Shown: positions 11,036-24,066, numbered from the stretch's first letter. The stretch is 64,000 bases of DNA from Porpolomopsis calyptriformis (GCA_951640195.1 OX621163.1:1798001-1862000); one strand, 5' to 3'. Notes: generated by a model from the letters alone, not told the origin. Numbers and translations are program-made.

Positions 11036-12236
11036 ATGCCCGTCAATCGCACCCTCGACTTTCACAATGCCGTCCTCGAAAACAAACCGCACACGACCCG
11101 CAAGGCACCAAAGCCAACCATCCAGTCCGTTTCATCCAAAGAATACCTCTCAGAGGCCTATCTCATCGTATGCTCAACTTCGCTCGCGTTTAGTGTTTTA
11201 TTCATCTCCTACAGCTCAACCATATAAACACCTTGACACGAATGCTCACGTCCATACGGATTCCATATCTCTCCCCTGAATCCTCTTTATCGCACAACAT
11301 CGCCTTTGACCCTTCAGATCAACAATGGTCCGACATTCGACATCTCACAAACCAGGATCGGGACAGAATCGACTTGCACGCGCGCACCATCCTCAAACGC
11401 TGTTCGGACAGAGTAAAACAGTTGGAATCCCTAGAAAACAGTCCGTCTCACCCTCACCTTCCATCTCTCCCCCCTGACGTTCCGAACTAGCCACCCACCA
11501 ATCTAACCCTTTCACTCGCTTTCTCCCCTTGTCCCTCAACCGGCAATCAACTCTCTCCACCGACTATATTGCTGCCCATCGCTCGAGCATCACTTGGTAT
11601 CTCAACAGACGCCTCACCAAAGCAAGCCAGATTCAGCGAGAGATGCAAGAGGAACGTTTCAAACGGCAAACGGAGAGATCCAGATCCCTTGGCTCCGGCG
11701 CCGCGAGGGAAGCCATGACTCTCGGGATGGAGCAGTCTTATGTCATTCCCTCTCCAGAAGACTATCCGTCTTCCTCTTGGTTCGGGAACGCGTCCTCTAC
11801 TCTAATCGCTGCCACCATTGGCGCAAAAACATCCCACGATTCAACGATCATCAAGCCCAACGAATTGCCTCCCCCTGACGACGACGACGACGACGATGAC
11901 GACGAAATAGACCTTTCCCCTTCTCAGATACTCCAATTCGAAACTGAGAACGCTCACATTCTCAAAACCGTTCAAGACAACCTCGCGTCCGTGCAACAAG
12001 CAGAATCACGTCTGATGGACATAAGCTCACTCCAGGCCGAACTAGTCACTCATCTCACCCGTCAGACAGAGTTGACCGACCAGTTATACGAGGATGCGAT
12101 CGCGACCACATCCCTCGTAGAAACCGGAAACGCCCAGTTGCGAGAAGCTAGACGGAGGGCAAAAGACAGCAGGATGTGGATACTCTTGTTCCTTATTGGA
12201 GCCAGTCTCTCCCTTTTGTTCTTACATTATTATTGA
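11036..12236 (+). CDS. UFE1: ER t-SNARE Ufe1 / syntaxin-18
   Basis: Three exons (11036-11167, 11215-11440, 11491-12236) give 367 residues. N-terminus MPVNRTLDFHNAVLEN, then an Sso-like helical part (LNHINTLTRMLTSIRIPYLS; DLHARTILKRCSDRVKQLE), the syntaxin-18 block AAHRSSITWYLNRRLTKASQ, an acidic stretch of nine Asp, a Qa-SNARE coiled coil (ENAHILKTVQDNLASVQQAE .. QLYEDAIATTSLVETGNAQL) and a C-terminal anchor MWILLFLIGASLSLLFLHYY. It acts at the ER as the acceptor SNARE for Golgi-derived COPI vesicles and in ER membrane fusion. The second intron is required to shift frame between LESLEN and the following block. Confidence 0.92.
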
Positions 12237-12305
12237 CCGTCTACGGCGTATCTATATAGAGCAGCGACTAATCTCCTAATATACCTTTTGCTTTCTCAAG
12301 CACGG

Positions 12306-13092
12306 TCAAAAGAACAACCTCATGCCACTCCACCAGACCCAGACCCCAACAACCGTCAAATTCATCACGGCGGGACCAAGATCGAGTTGCACAATCGTGT
12401 ACACCCAGATGGTGGCCAGAGGGGGACACTAATCGAAAGCAGAGACGATCACCGAGCCAACGTAAGACCAATGGCGACAATTATTACCTGTTTCATGTTC
12501 ACCAACCAGGACCCTCGGTTGATCAGGTAAATCATCCTAGGCCCAACCGCGGTCGATAACAGAAAGAGAAAAAATTGCATTCTCCGGTGCTGCTTGTAGC
12601 GAGCGGCTGACAAGAATAACACCGCGTTAATGACGCGAAACGAGCCAAGGACGGTAGACGATCGTACTGTAGAATATAAAGATGGACAGGACTTGGGGGA
12701 ATCTCAGCGTTAGATTATCTCGGGGAGCGAGCGAGCGTACTGGGCACTCTGGGAGCCATTCGCCCGATGAGTTCCCAAACAGTCGGCTGCTTTCCGTATT
12801 GATGGTGGATCAGACTGTGCTAGCCCCGGACCACGAGAGTTAGTTATACTCCCCCGCGACAATAAAGATGAAAAGACACGTACATATCCATCATAAGGAG
12901 CAGAAACGAGAAGGGGATAATCAGCGTCACCGAGTTGAATACTTCTTCGGCCAGTGGTGTGTCTTCCTCCTCCTCGTGTCGACCGACGACGGGATATCTA
13001 TTGAGTATGCCTGTGTCATTGATCAGTCGCCACTGTTCCTCTTCCGGCAGTTCGGTGAGTTTGGCAGGCGGAGGAGGCTCTCCCTCGACCAT
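12306..13092 (-). CDS. Conserved fungal multi-pass membrane protein (DUF7719-like)
   Basis: Five spliced pieces. It starts MVEGEPPPPAKLTELPEEEQ, with a short soluble segment RLINDTGILNRYP and an acidic run, then a first membrane helix (FNSVTLIIPFSFLLLMMD), a loop HHQYGKQPTVWELIGRM, a second helix (SIFIFYT), a basic turn RYKQHRRMQF, a third helix (FLFLLSTAVGPRMIYLIN) and a final helix (GPAVMNLTVVGVWVWWSG) ending MRLFF. The order matches an uncharacterised fungal membrane family I recall as DUF7719; no function is known to me. Upstream M in the same frame is not an ATG. Its start is 41 bp from the FAF1 start. Confidence 0.75.
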
Positions 13093-13133
13093 CGGAAACG
13101 TTGAGTTCAAGATCAACTCGTGGGAATTCTCTC

Positions 13134-14266
13134 ATGGCCAACCACGAACGACTCCTAGCGTTATTACACGCGCACGGCCAGGAGTTCCTAAATTCCTTCT
13201 CCATACCTGGGCCGAGCCACGAATGGCGAAAACCCGTACAGGAAGAACCCACCTCGGAGGAGGTGTACGACACACTCTCGGACGCTGCATCGGATGATGA
13301 ACTGGGTAGCAAATACTCTTCAGACGAGCTGGCAGGTAACCATCGAGAGCTTTCTTTTCAGTTTTCTCTCGTTGTCTCACTTGAATGGTGTCATTCTGAT
13401 AGAAGATGATTCCGACGACGACGCTGCCGTCGCTGCCCCCGTGGTGATATTCTCGGATTATGGAAAACAATCAAAAGCATCTCTCTTCCCCCTGAAAAAG
13501 TCTTTCATGGTGAACCCCCTCGCTTTTTTTTTTTTTGCACAGTTCATTCATTACTTCATTCTATCCATAGTCATCGAAAATCTCTAAACTCAGGGAAGCC
13601 TCACCGACAGCAGCCGAATTAGACAAGATGGACGAACGTGGCGGAGAGCAGGAACGGTAAAGCTGCTCGCCCCCCTCCATCATCACAGTCGCTTTGCCTC
13701 ATCCATCCCCACGCGTCTCTAGGTCCAGCAGCAGCGCACAGAACGATGCAGCCCTGCACCGTCTCATCCACACAAAACTCTTGTCGGGACACCTGGACCC
13801 CGAACTGGGCAGGAACCCCGCCAGGCGTAACAAAGCCTTGGCAGGGCGGCTCCTCGAGTTGTCTGGTGAAGCCAAATTGGGCAAGGGCGAGGAACTTGTC
13901 CGGGCGGGTGAGAGAAATAAAGCCGCTCAACGGATCAGAGTTGGAATCCTTCGAAAACAAAAGGAAAGGGCCCGTCTGCGACTAGAGGAGGTCCGTCTGT
14001 CTCACCATTATAATAAATACTTCGCACGAATTTTTTTCTTTTCAATCTGACAGGCAAAAAACTTGGGCAACTATCATCCGGTCATCAAGAAGCACTTTGA
14101 GGCTTCCCATCGGGCGCCTACAGTGCGGAAACGAAGCAGGGGTTTGAAACTTTCTGTCGGTAAACTTCGTGGGGGCATGTTAACCCTCAGTCGAAAGGAA
14201 ATCAAGGAGAGTAGTCCGCGAAACCAAGGTCGAGGATCACGACAAGCCCGTCGACGAAAGCAATAG
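13134..14266 (+). CDS. FAF1: 40S ribosome biogenesis factor Faf1
   Basis: Five exons. It begins MANHERLLALLHAHGQEFLN, followed by an acidic region, VVIFSDYG, the family peptide SFM-SSKISKL (completed only when the intron ends at the TCCATAG acceptor near 13570), a block QNDAALHRLIHTKLLSG, RRNKALAGRLLELSGEAKLG, the exon-start AKNLGNYHPVIKKHFE and the C-terminal signature LKLSVGKLRGGMLTLSRKEI with a basic tail. Yeast Faf1 joins early 90S/pre-40S particles in the nucleolus and binds Krr1. The protein is highly charged as expected. It is divergent from the DUF7719-like gene. Confidence 0.88.
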
Positions 14267-14338
14267 TCATTTATGGACACAAACACTTAATTACGGGTCA
14301 CTGACAGCGCCACACTGATGGAATTGATAATCTGATAC

Positions 14339-15991
14339 TTAGAAGCGTCTACTTGGATGCCGGCGAGACGAGGAGTGGTGGGATGCACTACTACTGGTGG
14401 ATGTGCTTCCATGAGTTGACGCTCTAAATGGTAGCAAATCAGTCACATACAGTCCGGATGAATATACAGGAAATCATTCACATTGGGATTTGGCGCCCGT
14501 GATGATCTATCAAAATGATGTTTGAAGTCGACGATCCGCCGGATGATTGAGTCCGGTCAGAACCACGCCAGCTAGAGTGTTCCGCATTGCTGGAACTACA
14601 ACTCATTTTCAGTAACGAGGCATATCTCGGTACTACTGCTTACGATGCTAGATCTCCCAGCCTGTCATTGAGAGATGAGCGGCAGTATCGCCCACGACTA
14701 GGGTGAGTTCTGTGGGAACCCGTATGTGTCACTCCATCCTGAAATGGTGCCACATACCTATACCCATCACTTTCGTACCTATCAATACGTACGGGTGGGG
14801 AGTTATAACCTTGTGGGTGACTATCGTAGAATGTGCCGCTAAAGTCTCCTGATCTAGTAATGCACCGGTCAGCACAAAATTTACAAGGATTTTTGAAACA
14901 AGACCTGTAAAGTTCACGGCCGTCCTCGTCCTGGATAATAAGGGGAGGGTGACGGCGACGTGACCGATGAGACCGAGGTCTAAAGTCACCTACTCTGATA
15001 GTAGAGTTAGTATTAACAAAGGACTTCTGAATAGAGCAGAAATACCGCATAATCTCGTTGCCATACTCATCCTGGAATATGACATTCATACCCGCGGGTA
15101 TAATGTAGTACGTTTTGTCGTCGCTATAATCGTCTGAACGCGCAGACGGGTGGGACTTGACATTGCCAATATTTTACTCAAGATGAAAGGTTATCTCATA
15201 AAGTCAAGCTGACCTGGCTTCCCTCGCCCTGGCTTAGAGTGGCCTGGTGATAGCGATTGGGATGATATCCTCGATCTGGTACCCGATTGCTCGAGGTTCT
15301 GTACGGATAGGAATCATACTGGATTCCTTCGTCAATAAACGTAGATCCATGCAGATAAACAGCAGCTGGGAGCACGCGCCCACGAGGGATAATTGTTCGA
15401 GGCCAGTGTCGACCCACTCTCAGCATAGCGGCTACTTCCGGATCTGTCTGAACAGTGCTGGCTACTTGAGCTTGCAGCTATAGGAATGGGATTTTGTCCA
15501 ACTTCACTCTCTGACCGGGATGAAGTTGAATAAATCTCGCTCCTCAGGGCGAGCTCGTGGCTCAGGGAGACGCCCGCTCCCTGATCGGAAAATGTTTCGC
15601 GTAAATGGGGATTACTCTCTTGTCTGTGTACTGTCGGGATGGGGCCAGGTGATCCACTGGGTTCGGGGGCGCGGTGACGGCTCCCAGATTCAGAGCTTCT
15701 TGACTCGTCGGACGCGTGATCACCATGGGATGGGATAGGGGACGGAACCTAGCTGCATTGTTTGAAAACATAAATCATAAACTAATGTGCGAACGTACTG
15801 GGTAGCGGGCGTGCTGAAAGAACTATTGCCACATGAGAACATGGTGAAAGATGGCAAAATGAGACTCGAACCTGGCCGGCAGTCTTCCTGGAGTGGCCTG
15901 TGGAAGTGGCATGTTCATAAAAACCTCTATCATGCTGCCCCCCTTCACGGGAAGATCCACTTAACGCCCTGAAAAAGTCGGGGGGTGGCAT
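14339..15991 (-). CDS. Ser/Arg/Tyr-rich protein with repeated D-x-x-G blocks (unknown)
   Basis: I do not recognise a function. Spliced reading runs from MPPPDFFRALSGSSREGGQH through a Ser-rich part (HGDHASDESRSSESGSRHRA; SSSSQHCSDRSGSSRYAESG) into DDKTYYIIPAGMNVIFQDEY-GNEIMR, VGDFRPRSHRS, HPPLIIQDEDGRELYR, SGDFSGTFYDSHPQ and NIILIDHHGRQIP, ending in a Ser/His/Arg tail. The block hydrophobic-(I/L)-x-D-x-x-G-(N/R) occurs three times, twice followed by a (V/S)GDF continuation. The YYIIPAGMNVIFQDE type of block recurs in agaricomycete hypothetical proteins in my memory. The N-terminal exons and the last intron frame are uncertain, so both outer limits may shift; 16020 is an alternative start. Confidence 0.5.
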
Positions 15992-16302
15992 TAGATGGTA
16001 ACGGAGAAATGTCGGGAACATGGGTCTCAACCTCGGACTTTAAGCTTCACCGCACGAGGCGGACACGCCTACACTTGCAAGCGGCCTAGAACGAGCCAGA
16101 TGTAACTTGGATCTGCTCGATACGTAGCGTTCGGGAAAATTTGTGAGCTTGACTTGAGCAAAAGCTCATAGAGTCGATCAAAGTAGTCCCAATTATGACC
16201 AACGTAAAGGACCCCCGGGAACTTCCACCTTGAAGAAATTAGACGAAATTGCAAGGCCAGCACGCTTGCACTTGTCCTCCACGGTTCTGATCCTTCGAGA
16301 CG
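15992..16302. other. Divergent promoter region between Ser-rich gene and SLH1
   Basis: About 310 bp between two head-to-head genes. A 64-codon minus-strand frame (16069-16263) is open but has no recognisable family and could be 5' leader or an extra first exon of the Ser-rich gene. I see no repeat or RNA gene. Confidence 0.4.
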
Positions 16303-19300
16303 ATGGGATTACTTGAACATCTGAATTTCTTGCTCAGTTCGCTCGGAGAATCCCCAGACCGCGACAATACAGACGTGGAGGAATGGCAAAGGTTGGTAAT
16401 AGATGTGCCCTCGTTTTATTATCATTCATGGTGTTGACAACAGCTACGATGTCGTCGTCAAAGGTATTTAACCGTATCGAGTGCCGGTAATTTCCTGGGC
16501 GCTTACAGGTTTGGACCGGCAGAACCCAAGCTAGAAGACTTTCGTACAGAGCCATGGAGCTCCCTACTTGACATTTATTGCAATCCGGAAACATCAGATA
16601 TCGATCCAATCACCATTCTTTCAAGACATCTATCGTTCGTTTGCTTTAGTCTATAATGTGTGTTGTTTTCAATTTGATGCACACAGAGAGGCCGATGCAC
16701 TTTCGATACCTTTTCTACGTGCAATACTCTCCTCTTCCAGACCCAGCGAGGAAATCTTCGAGGAAATAGCAGATATCATTGGTCTCGATAACATCGAGCT
16801 GGTCACGATGATTGTGAACAATCGAGCAAGGGTTTCACAAGAGGTATTTTCACCTGCACGGCTGTGGAATCAATTTACGGACAACTATCAAGCTAGTGAA
16901 TATCTCAACATCTGAAGATACGTACCAGATGGGAGGGAACAAAGCATTTCCTGACCTAATGGTAGAGCATGCGCGTAAGCGTATGGAAAATGTATTCCGG
17001 GAGAATGCAGCGCGGCCTCTCTTTTCTGGAGTTGCCGTCAGTAATTCGCTAGGGCCCATATACTCCAAGCTGAATAATAGGCGTTACAGGAAGATGGTCC
17101 CGAGATTCTTCCCCATGTGTATAGTTCGACCCACATGTCCCAAGGAACCGTTTTGTCCCAATTCGGCACCACCTATGCCTTGCCTTTGGGAACCACTCGC
17201 CACACTCACGAGGTAGATGAACAACACGGACCGAGAACACAAGTCTGAATGCTTCTTGTCAGGAATTCGAAGAAGTCATCATCCCACCTGCAAAACCTGT
17301 TCCTCCACGCAAAACCGAAAAGCTCTTACCCATATCTAATTTAGATCCGTTAGTCAAAGGGTCTTTCACTGTGAGTTCGTCGCCTAGATTCCTGCCTCCC
17401 TTTACCATTCCTTCCACAGAGTTACTCCTCCCTGAACAGAATTCAATCAATCGTATACCCCACAGCATACGGTTCGAATGAGAACATGCTCGTTTGTGGT
17501 TTGTCTCTTTAACATGCACCAGAGAAATTGGACTCACATTGTGCTTTTCGTCTCAGCTCCTACGGGTGCCGTTAGTCTGCTTCCAACTTCGGCATTATTT
17601 CATTAGTTAACTGTGCGCATCTCCAATCTCAGGGCAAGACGGACGTGGCCATGCTGTCAATCCTCCGTGTTCTCAACCACCACAGGTCTCCTGCGCTTCC
17701 CGGAGTGCCTGTAAACTCCATCGATAAAGCAGCTTTCAAGATAATCTACGTGTGAGTAGTAATTTACACAGCCTACCACATGAACTTGAAATCTATTCCA
17801 TTCTTGAGTGCTCCGATGAAAGCGCTGGCTTCAGAAATCGTTCGGAAGCTTGGAAAGCGATTAGGATGGCTTTCGATTCAAGTCCGAGAGTTGACGGGTT
17901 CGTTCGTTCTTTCTTTAACAAACCAACCGTTGACATTACTGTCAGGTGACATGCAACTCACAAAAAGCGAAATTGCTGAGACACAAATAATTGTCACTAC
18001 ACCCGAAAAATGGGACGTGGTGACAAGACAACCCAGCGGGGTAGAAAAGATAGTCTCGGTTCGCCCACTCTCTGATGTCTTGCGTTGATATCTCATAACC
18101 TTCTAGATACTAAAATTGCTCATTATCGATGAAGTCCATCTCCTGAACGAGGAGCGCGGTGCCGTTGTCGAAACTATTGTTGCGCGTACACTTAGACAAG
18201 TATGTCGTTCTTCGAATCTTCCGCTATAATATCTGAGATTGGCCTCAGGTTGAATCCAGTCAATCAGTGATTCGGATCGTCGGTCTGAGTGCAACGTTGC
18301 CGAATTACTTAGATGTTGCGGTGTTTTTGAGGTCAGTCTCTAAGGTTGAAATCACTGAGAGCATGATTTTGAATAGGGAACCATAGTGTTTCGCCATACA
18401 AGGGTCTCTTCTACTTCGACTCTTCGTTCCGTCCAATTCCCTTACAGCAACATTTCATCGGCATTAGAGGCAAGCCTGGAAGTTTGCAATCACGAAAGAA
18501 TCTTGATCGCGTTACGTTCAAGAAGGTTTCGGAACTCGTTTCGCATGGCCATCAAGTCATGGTATTTGTTCATGCAAGAAGGGAGACAGTCAAGACTGCA
18601 ATGAACCTTGTGGAGGAAGCATCATCGACCGGGTTATTGAGTGATTTCAGCTGCGAGGAGCATCCCCAATGGGGCCTTTCTCGGAGAAGCATCGGGGAAT
18701 CCAAAAACAAAGAAATGAAGTCGCTTTTTGACAAAGGTTTCGGTATTCACCATGCTGGCATGTTACGTTCAGATAGAAACCTAATGGAGAGGATGTTTGA
18801 GGCGAAAATGATCAAGGCAAGTTGGATTTATACGGAATTTTCCAGGTGCTCATCTAGGTATCAATAGGTCCTTTGTTGCACGGCAACCTTGGCATGGGGT
18901 GTGAATCTGCCTGCTCATGCCGGTAACTTATTGTTTTCTATTTTGAAAGCGGGGTTATGAACTAACTGAGGAAAGTACAGTCATCATTAAAGGAACACAA
19001 ATATATGACAGTTCGAAGGGTTCGTTCATTGATCTGTCTATCCTGGATGTTCTGCAAGTGTTCGGACGAGCCGGCCGGCCCGGGTTTGAGACAACGGGCG
19101 AGGGGTACATCTGTACGACGGAGGATAAATTAAGTCATTATTTGGACGCTGTGACTTGCCAGGTACAACCTACCCCAAATTTATCTTGCAGTCAACTAAT
19201 GGTTCCTATAGCATCCCATTGAATCTCAGTTGGGTTTAGATGTACCACCGTCGATAATTATCCTAATGGTTCCACAGATTCACGAAGGGGATAATCGACT

Positions 19301-22208
19301 CTCTCAATGCTGAGATATCCCTTGGAACCGTTGCAAACACCCACGACGCTGTAAGATGGTTAGGGTATACATACTTGTTTGTTAGGATGCTCAAAAATCC
19401 TTTCGTATACGGTTCGTCTTTTTATTCCTGGGCCCACGAAAAACGATATATATATATATCTTCAGGTATCTCGAGAAACGCGTTGGACGGTGACCCTCAG
19501 CTTGGTAACAAGCGCCATGAACTGGTTACCCTGGCCGCGCGAAGACTCGCAAGCACGCAGATGATAATATTTAATGAAGCAAGCGGTGCCTTCACTATCA
19601 AAGACTTGGGCAGAATCGCTGCGAAGTACTACATCAGATACACCTCCGTCGAAATTTTCAACAACGAATTCAAACAAAACATGGGCCATGCCGATGTTCT
19701 TGCCATGTTGAGCATGAGTAGCGAAGTAGATTCTTTTTTTTCGTCACTGAAACGGACTGACAAGCAAGTAGTTTGACCAAATTCAACTTCGTGAGTCAGA
19801 AATTCCTGAGCTGGAGAAATTGATGGAGGTTGCCGAATGTGATGTTAAGGTGCGGATGGTATTGAACCGTCGCAGGCTTCCAGATAGAAATAATCATCAC
19901 TTTTCAGGGAGAAACAAACACAAGCCAAGGGAAGGTCAACATACTTTTGCAGGCCTATATCTCTCGGCGGCCTGTCGATGACTTCGCTCTCGTCTCAGAT
20001 ACCGGGTACGTGGCCCAGAATGGGGGTCGCATTATCCGAGCTCTCCTCGAAATAGGAATGAGCCGTAAATGGGCTAATGTGACATTGGTTCTCATGGCTA
20101 TGAGCAAGGCTATCGAAAGGCGACTATGGCCCTTCGATCACCCACTCAAGCAGTTTCCTCTTAAGGGCGAGATCCTCTATGGGCTGAAGACTTATGCAGA
20201 TGAACTCTCGACATCAGAGCTTGCGTCATTGAGCGCCTTCCAGCTTGGAGAGCTCGTCCATCTCAACGAACGACATGGAACTGCTATCCTTACCTCAATA
20301 AAACAACTTCCGGCAGTGAAAATTACCTACGATCTTCGACCCCTCGGCAGTGACGTGCTCAAAATCGTGGTCCGGATTTCTCGATCATTCATTTGGAATG
20401 CTAATGTCCACGGCACCGCTGAACCCTTCTGGCTTTGGGTCGAGGATCATGACGGCATGAATATTCTGCAGTTAACTCGCCTTGCATTTCAGGCTAGCAC
20501 CGAAAAGTTAAACGCCGAATTCGTAATTTCGATTCCGAACAATCAACCTCCTCCTTCTGTGGCCATACGATATGTGTCTGACACATGGCTGGGAGCTGAG
20601 GACGAGATTCACGTTAGTTTAGATTCCTTGATCATGCCGGTTCCATCGAAATGCCACTCGACTATTTTGGATCTGCCTTTCCTTCCGATCTCCGTCCTTG
20701 GTAATCCCACAGTCGAGAACCTTTTCGCAAATCGATTGCGTGACTTGAACGCAATACAAACGCAGATCGTATGGAGCTTGATTCACACACTGTCGCATTT
20801 CCTCCTTTGCGCACCAACCGGATGTGGAAAGTCAACTATGGCTCAGCTACTGATTTGGTATGATTTCTTTAATTTTCTTGCTTCGGTCTTATTTCTCATC
20901 CATATCTTGAGGATGACTGCCCTAAGACCAGCATCGGACACTTGGGTGCTTATAGTTGTGCCTCGAAGAAACGTAGCGGCTGAACTGTTCTCAGAACTGC
21001 TTCGTGTTGCCAAATTTACAGATGTGTCTGTTGATTTCGTCAACGCACAAAATGCCTTGGTTAAGAGAAAAGGGAAGGCGATTCATGTTATAACCGCCCC
21101 AGATTTGCTGTCAGCCATATCCCAGTGGCATTACAAAACACCACTCATTGGTCTTGACCTCGTGGTCTGCGAAAACCTCGAACTGTTGGACTCGGAATAT
21201 GAATTGTCTGTGTCTTTGTTGCGATACGTTACGCAGTCATGCCCAACACGATATATTGGATTGTCCAATTCTCTTACCGACCCGGAAGATCTGGCCACCT
21301 GGCTTGGTGTAGACCAACATGCCTTACACAGCTTTCGGCCAAACGATCGCGATCAATCCTTGACACTCGTGACTCAGAGTTTTTCCATTCCTTCATCAAT
21401 AGCCTTATTCAAAGCCATGGCCAAACCGGCTCATGATGCGATTCAAGTGGCAAACTCTAAGCAGTCTGCCCTTGTCTTTGTTCCCTCTCGTGGGCAATGT
21501 CGCCTGACGGCTCTTGACTTGATTACCCAGTCGGCTCTCGGAACGCAGACAGAGAAGGGCTATCTTCCACCTTGGGTCGGTGAAAGGATCCTTGAACAGT
21601 ATCTAGTTCGACTGCAAGACCGGTCCCTCAGTGACTTAATTTCTCGAGGGGTTGGGATTTTCCACGAAGGTGTTCACAGGATAGACCGCGCTCTCATACT
21701 GGGTCTTTATACCGACGGGATTATCCGTGTTCTTGTTGTCCCTCGGGAATCATGTTGGACTTTGTCCGTCCGAGCTACTGTTGTTGTTGTGATGGGTACT
21801 CAGTATCTCCACGCCAATACTGAAAGCCCAGAACGACAGCTTCGCGACTACGAACTGGCGGATCTCGTGCGTATGCAGGGTCGCGCAGTGCAGCCCTCTG
21901 AGCCGGGCCATTTCAACTTGTTTTGTCAGGCGGAGTCTCGAGAAACGCTTATTCGCTTTCTCAACGAAGGTCTCCCACTTGAATCCCGCCTACTTGAAAC
22001 GCCGGTGTTGAAAAGTTGGTATAGAGACCAACGGCAAAAGGGGATGATCCTGGATAAACAACAGGGAGTAGAGGCGATATCTTTCACATACCTTGCGCAG
22101 CGCATAGTTAGCAACCCACTCTGCTATGACACTTGGTCAAGCTCATTAGACGACAATCTCTCCCGTATTGTAGATAGACTAGAGATAGAGAGCGGTCAAG
22201 AGAAATGA
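16303..22208 (+). CDS. SLH1: Ski2-like RNA helicase of the RQC-trigger complex, Slh1/ASCC3 type
   Basis: A multi-exon gene starting [20 protein letters not shown]. Helicase cassette 1 is intact: [13 protein letters not shown] (Walker A), [15 protein letters not shown] (DEVH), [44 protein letters not shown] and [11 protein letters not shown] winged helix and Sec63-type unit follow. Cassette 2 keeps Walker A ([13 protein letters not shown]) but has CENLELLD for DExH, SNS for SAT and MQGRAVQ for the arginine-finger motif, so it should not hydrolyse ATP, as is common in this family. The protein ends soon after the second winged helix ([20 protein letters not shown] .. EIESGQEK), so a second Sec63 unit seems absent. 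Slh1/ASCC3 splits collided ribosomes. Brr2 is less likely because of the N-terminal region and short C-terminus. Confidence 0.88.
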
Positions 22209-22262
22209 TAAAATGCGATTCTATAAGAAAATCTACGCGGTATCATAATGTTGAACTTTGCC

Positions 22263-24066
22263 TTACAATGTCACAAATTGTTTCAGACCCTGCAATCGCT
22301 CACCCGCTGCTTTAAGAGTTGCAATATCCTTGCAAAACGCGAAACGGCCAAATGCCTCACCAATACTGGAGTGTTCGGGGCAGTAAAACTGTGAATGGCG
22401 TCACATATGATTATGCTAAGATGCTATGCGAACACCGACCTCGCTGACGGGAATAGATGAAACACCAATCTCCATAGCTATGAACCAACACGCCCTACAA
22501 CATGGATTATTGAACCACCAAGCAGGGAGGAGGGATAAAATACTTGAAATCTCTCCCTCTACCCTGTATACTCTCAGGGAAGGGGTAATCATCTGGGAAT
22601 TTGACACCAGAAATATCCTTGAGTTGGAATCAAGTTTAGTAAAATTACAACTTGACAGAGCTTGTTAATGCTCACCAACAAAATAAAGTAGCTACCTTCA
22701 GGGACCGTGTACTTCATCTGCAATTTGTCAAATGCGTCCGTCAGCACCTTACGTCTTTCAGCATATTCGAGACACTGCGATTCGAAAAACTTCCGCTCCT
22801 CGGCCTGCTCGAGACCAGCTGCGGCAGCTTCTTGCAAAGGAGAATTGCTACAAAAGACGATACGAGTTGACGCAGCCAAAGTAGGCCCAATGATCCACTG
22901 AGGACCAATAAGCCAACCAATGCGCCATCCAGTGGCTGCAAATGCCTCTATGAGAGAGTGCGTGTCATTGTATTATCCTCGCTCGCGACAAAAACCACGG
23001 AGAACATACTGCCCGCGGATCCGACAGTTACAGTGCGATCCCACATGCCAGGAAGTGTTGCCAAGCGTATATGTTCCTTGTTATCAAACACCAGAGAGTC
23101 GTACTATAAGACCCACCGTAAACATCCATTTTTATCCAATCAATAGAATTGAACGCACCACCTCGTCGGCCATCACAATCAGATTGTATTCTTTAGCCAA
23201 AACAGAGATGTTTTCGAGTTCATCTCTTGTGAAAACTTTGCCAACGGGATTATGTGGCGTGTTGACAATAATCATCTTCGTACGAGGAGTGATGGCTTGC
23301 CTTGTGAAGGAGGGCCGTTACAAAAAATAGATAATATTTAACTCTATTGTATACAACCCACCGAAGTTCATCAAAATCAATGGTCCAGTCGTTGCTTGTA
23401 GGCCTTCTTTGGGTGGATTTTGGGGGATGGAGTGGGACATACACGGGCTTACCGCCATTGAATATCACAGATGGGAGATACTGATCGAAAAATGGCTCAA
23501 ACATAATGACTTCATCACCATGCTCCACGAACGCGGTGAACACTGAGTATTGTCCTGAGGGTGGTGAAATGCACCTGAGGGCGTGTCTTTTCACTACGGG
23601 TTGATAGGGAAAATACCTTCGTTCGCACCACTAGTGACGAGGATTTCTGATTCCACGTCAAGGTCCCTGCTGAACCTCGGTCCGTAGAACTTGCTGAGGG
23701 CCCGTCGAAGTCGGATTCTGCCTTTTGGGTGTGAATAATGGTTTGCAGAAATATCTCTCAAAGCCTCCTCAGCGGCTTCAGTAATCCACGACGGTGGACC
23801 AAAGTTCATGTAGCCTTGTCCAAGGTTGATACAATTTGCTGGAAGATTCAGGGCACTTGAACCATATCGTCAGCGATGGTAAACGGGTCTGTCCAAGTGC
23901 ACACAAACTTGAAGATTGACCAAACATCCTGCGCCAACGCATTTCCATCTTTCAAGCGGGAAGAAAACGGGACGAGTGTGTGGCTTTCGATTGAAGACAT
24001 TGGGTTTATACTCGTTTTGGACAACGAGCGAAAAAGATATCTGCCAGAGTGGATAGGGAATCTCAT
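22263..24066 (-). CDS. BNA3: Kynurenine / aromatic aminotransferase (Bna3-like, PLP fold type I)
   Basis: The N-terminus MRFPIHSGRYLFRSLSKTSI looks like a mitochondrial presequence. It is followed by INLGQGYMNFGPPSWITEAA, NHYSHPKGRIRLRRALSKFY, LVTSGANEG, VEHGDEVIMFEPFFDQYLPS, and the PLP-lysine region SAGKAFAATGWRIGWLIGPQ, in which the Lys codon is split by an intron. The C-terminus is VSSIPVSEFYCPEHSSIGEA .. FAFCKDIATLKAAGERLQ. This is the kynurenine aminotransferase/cysteine-conjugate lyase group, which makes kynurenic acid and transaminates aromatic amino acids. Several introns below 90 nt interrupt it. An in-frame ATG at 24081 is also possible. Convergent with SLH1 (54 bp) and divergent from ATE1. 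Confidence 0.9.
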
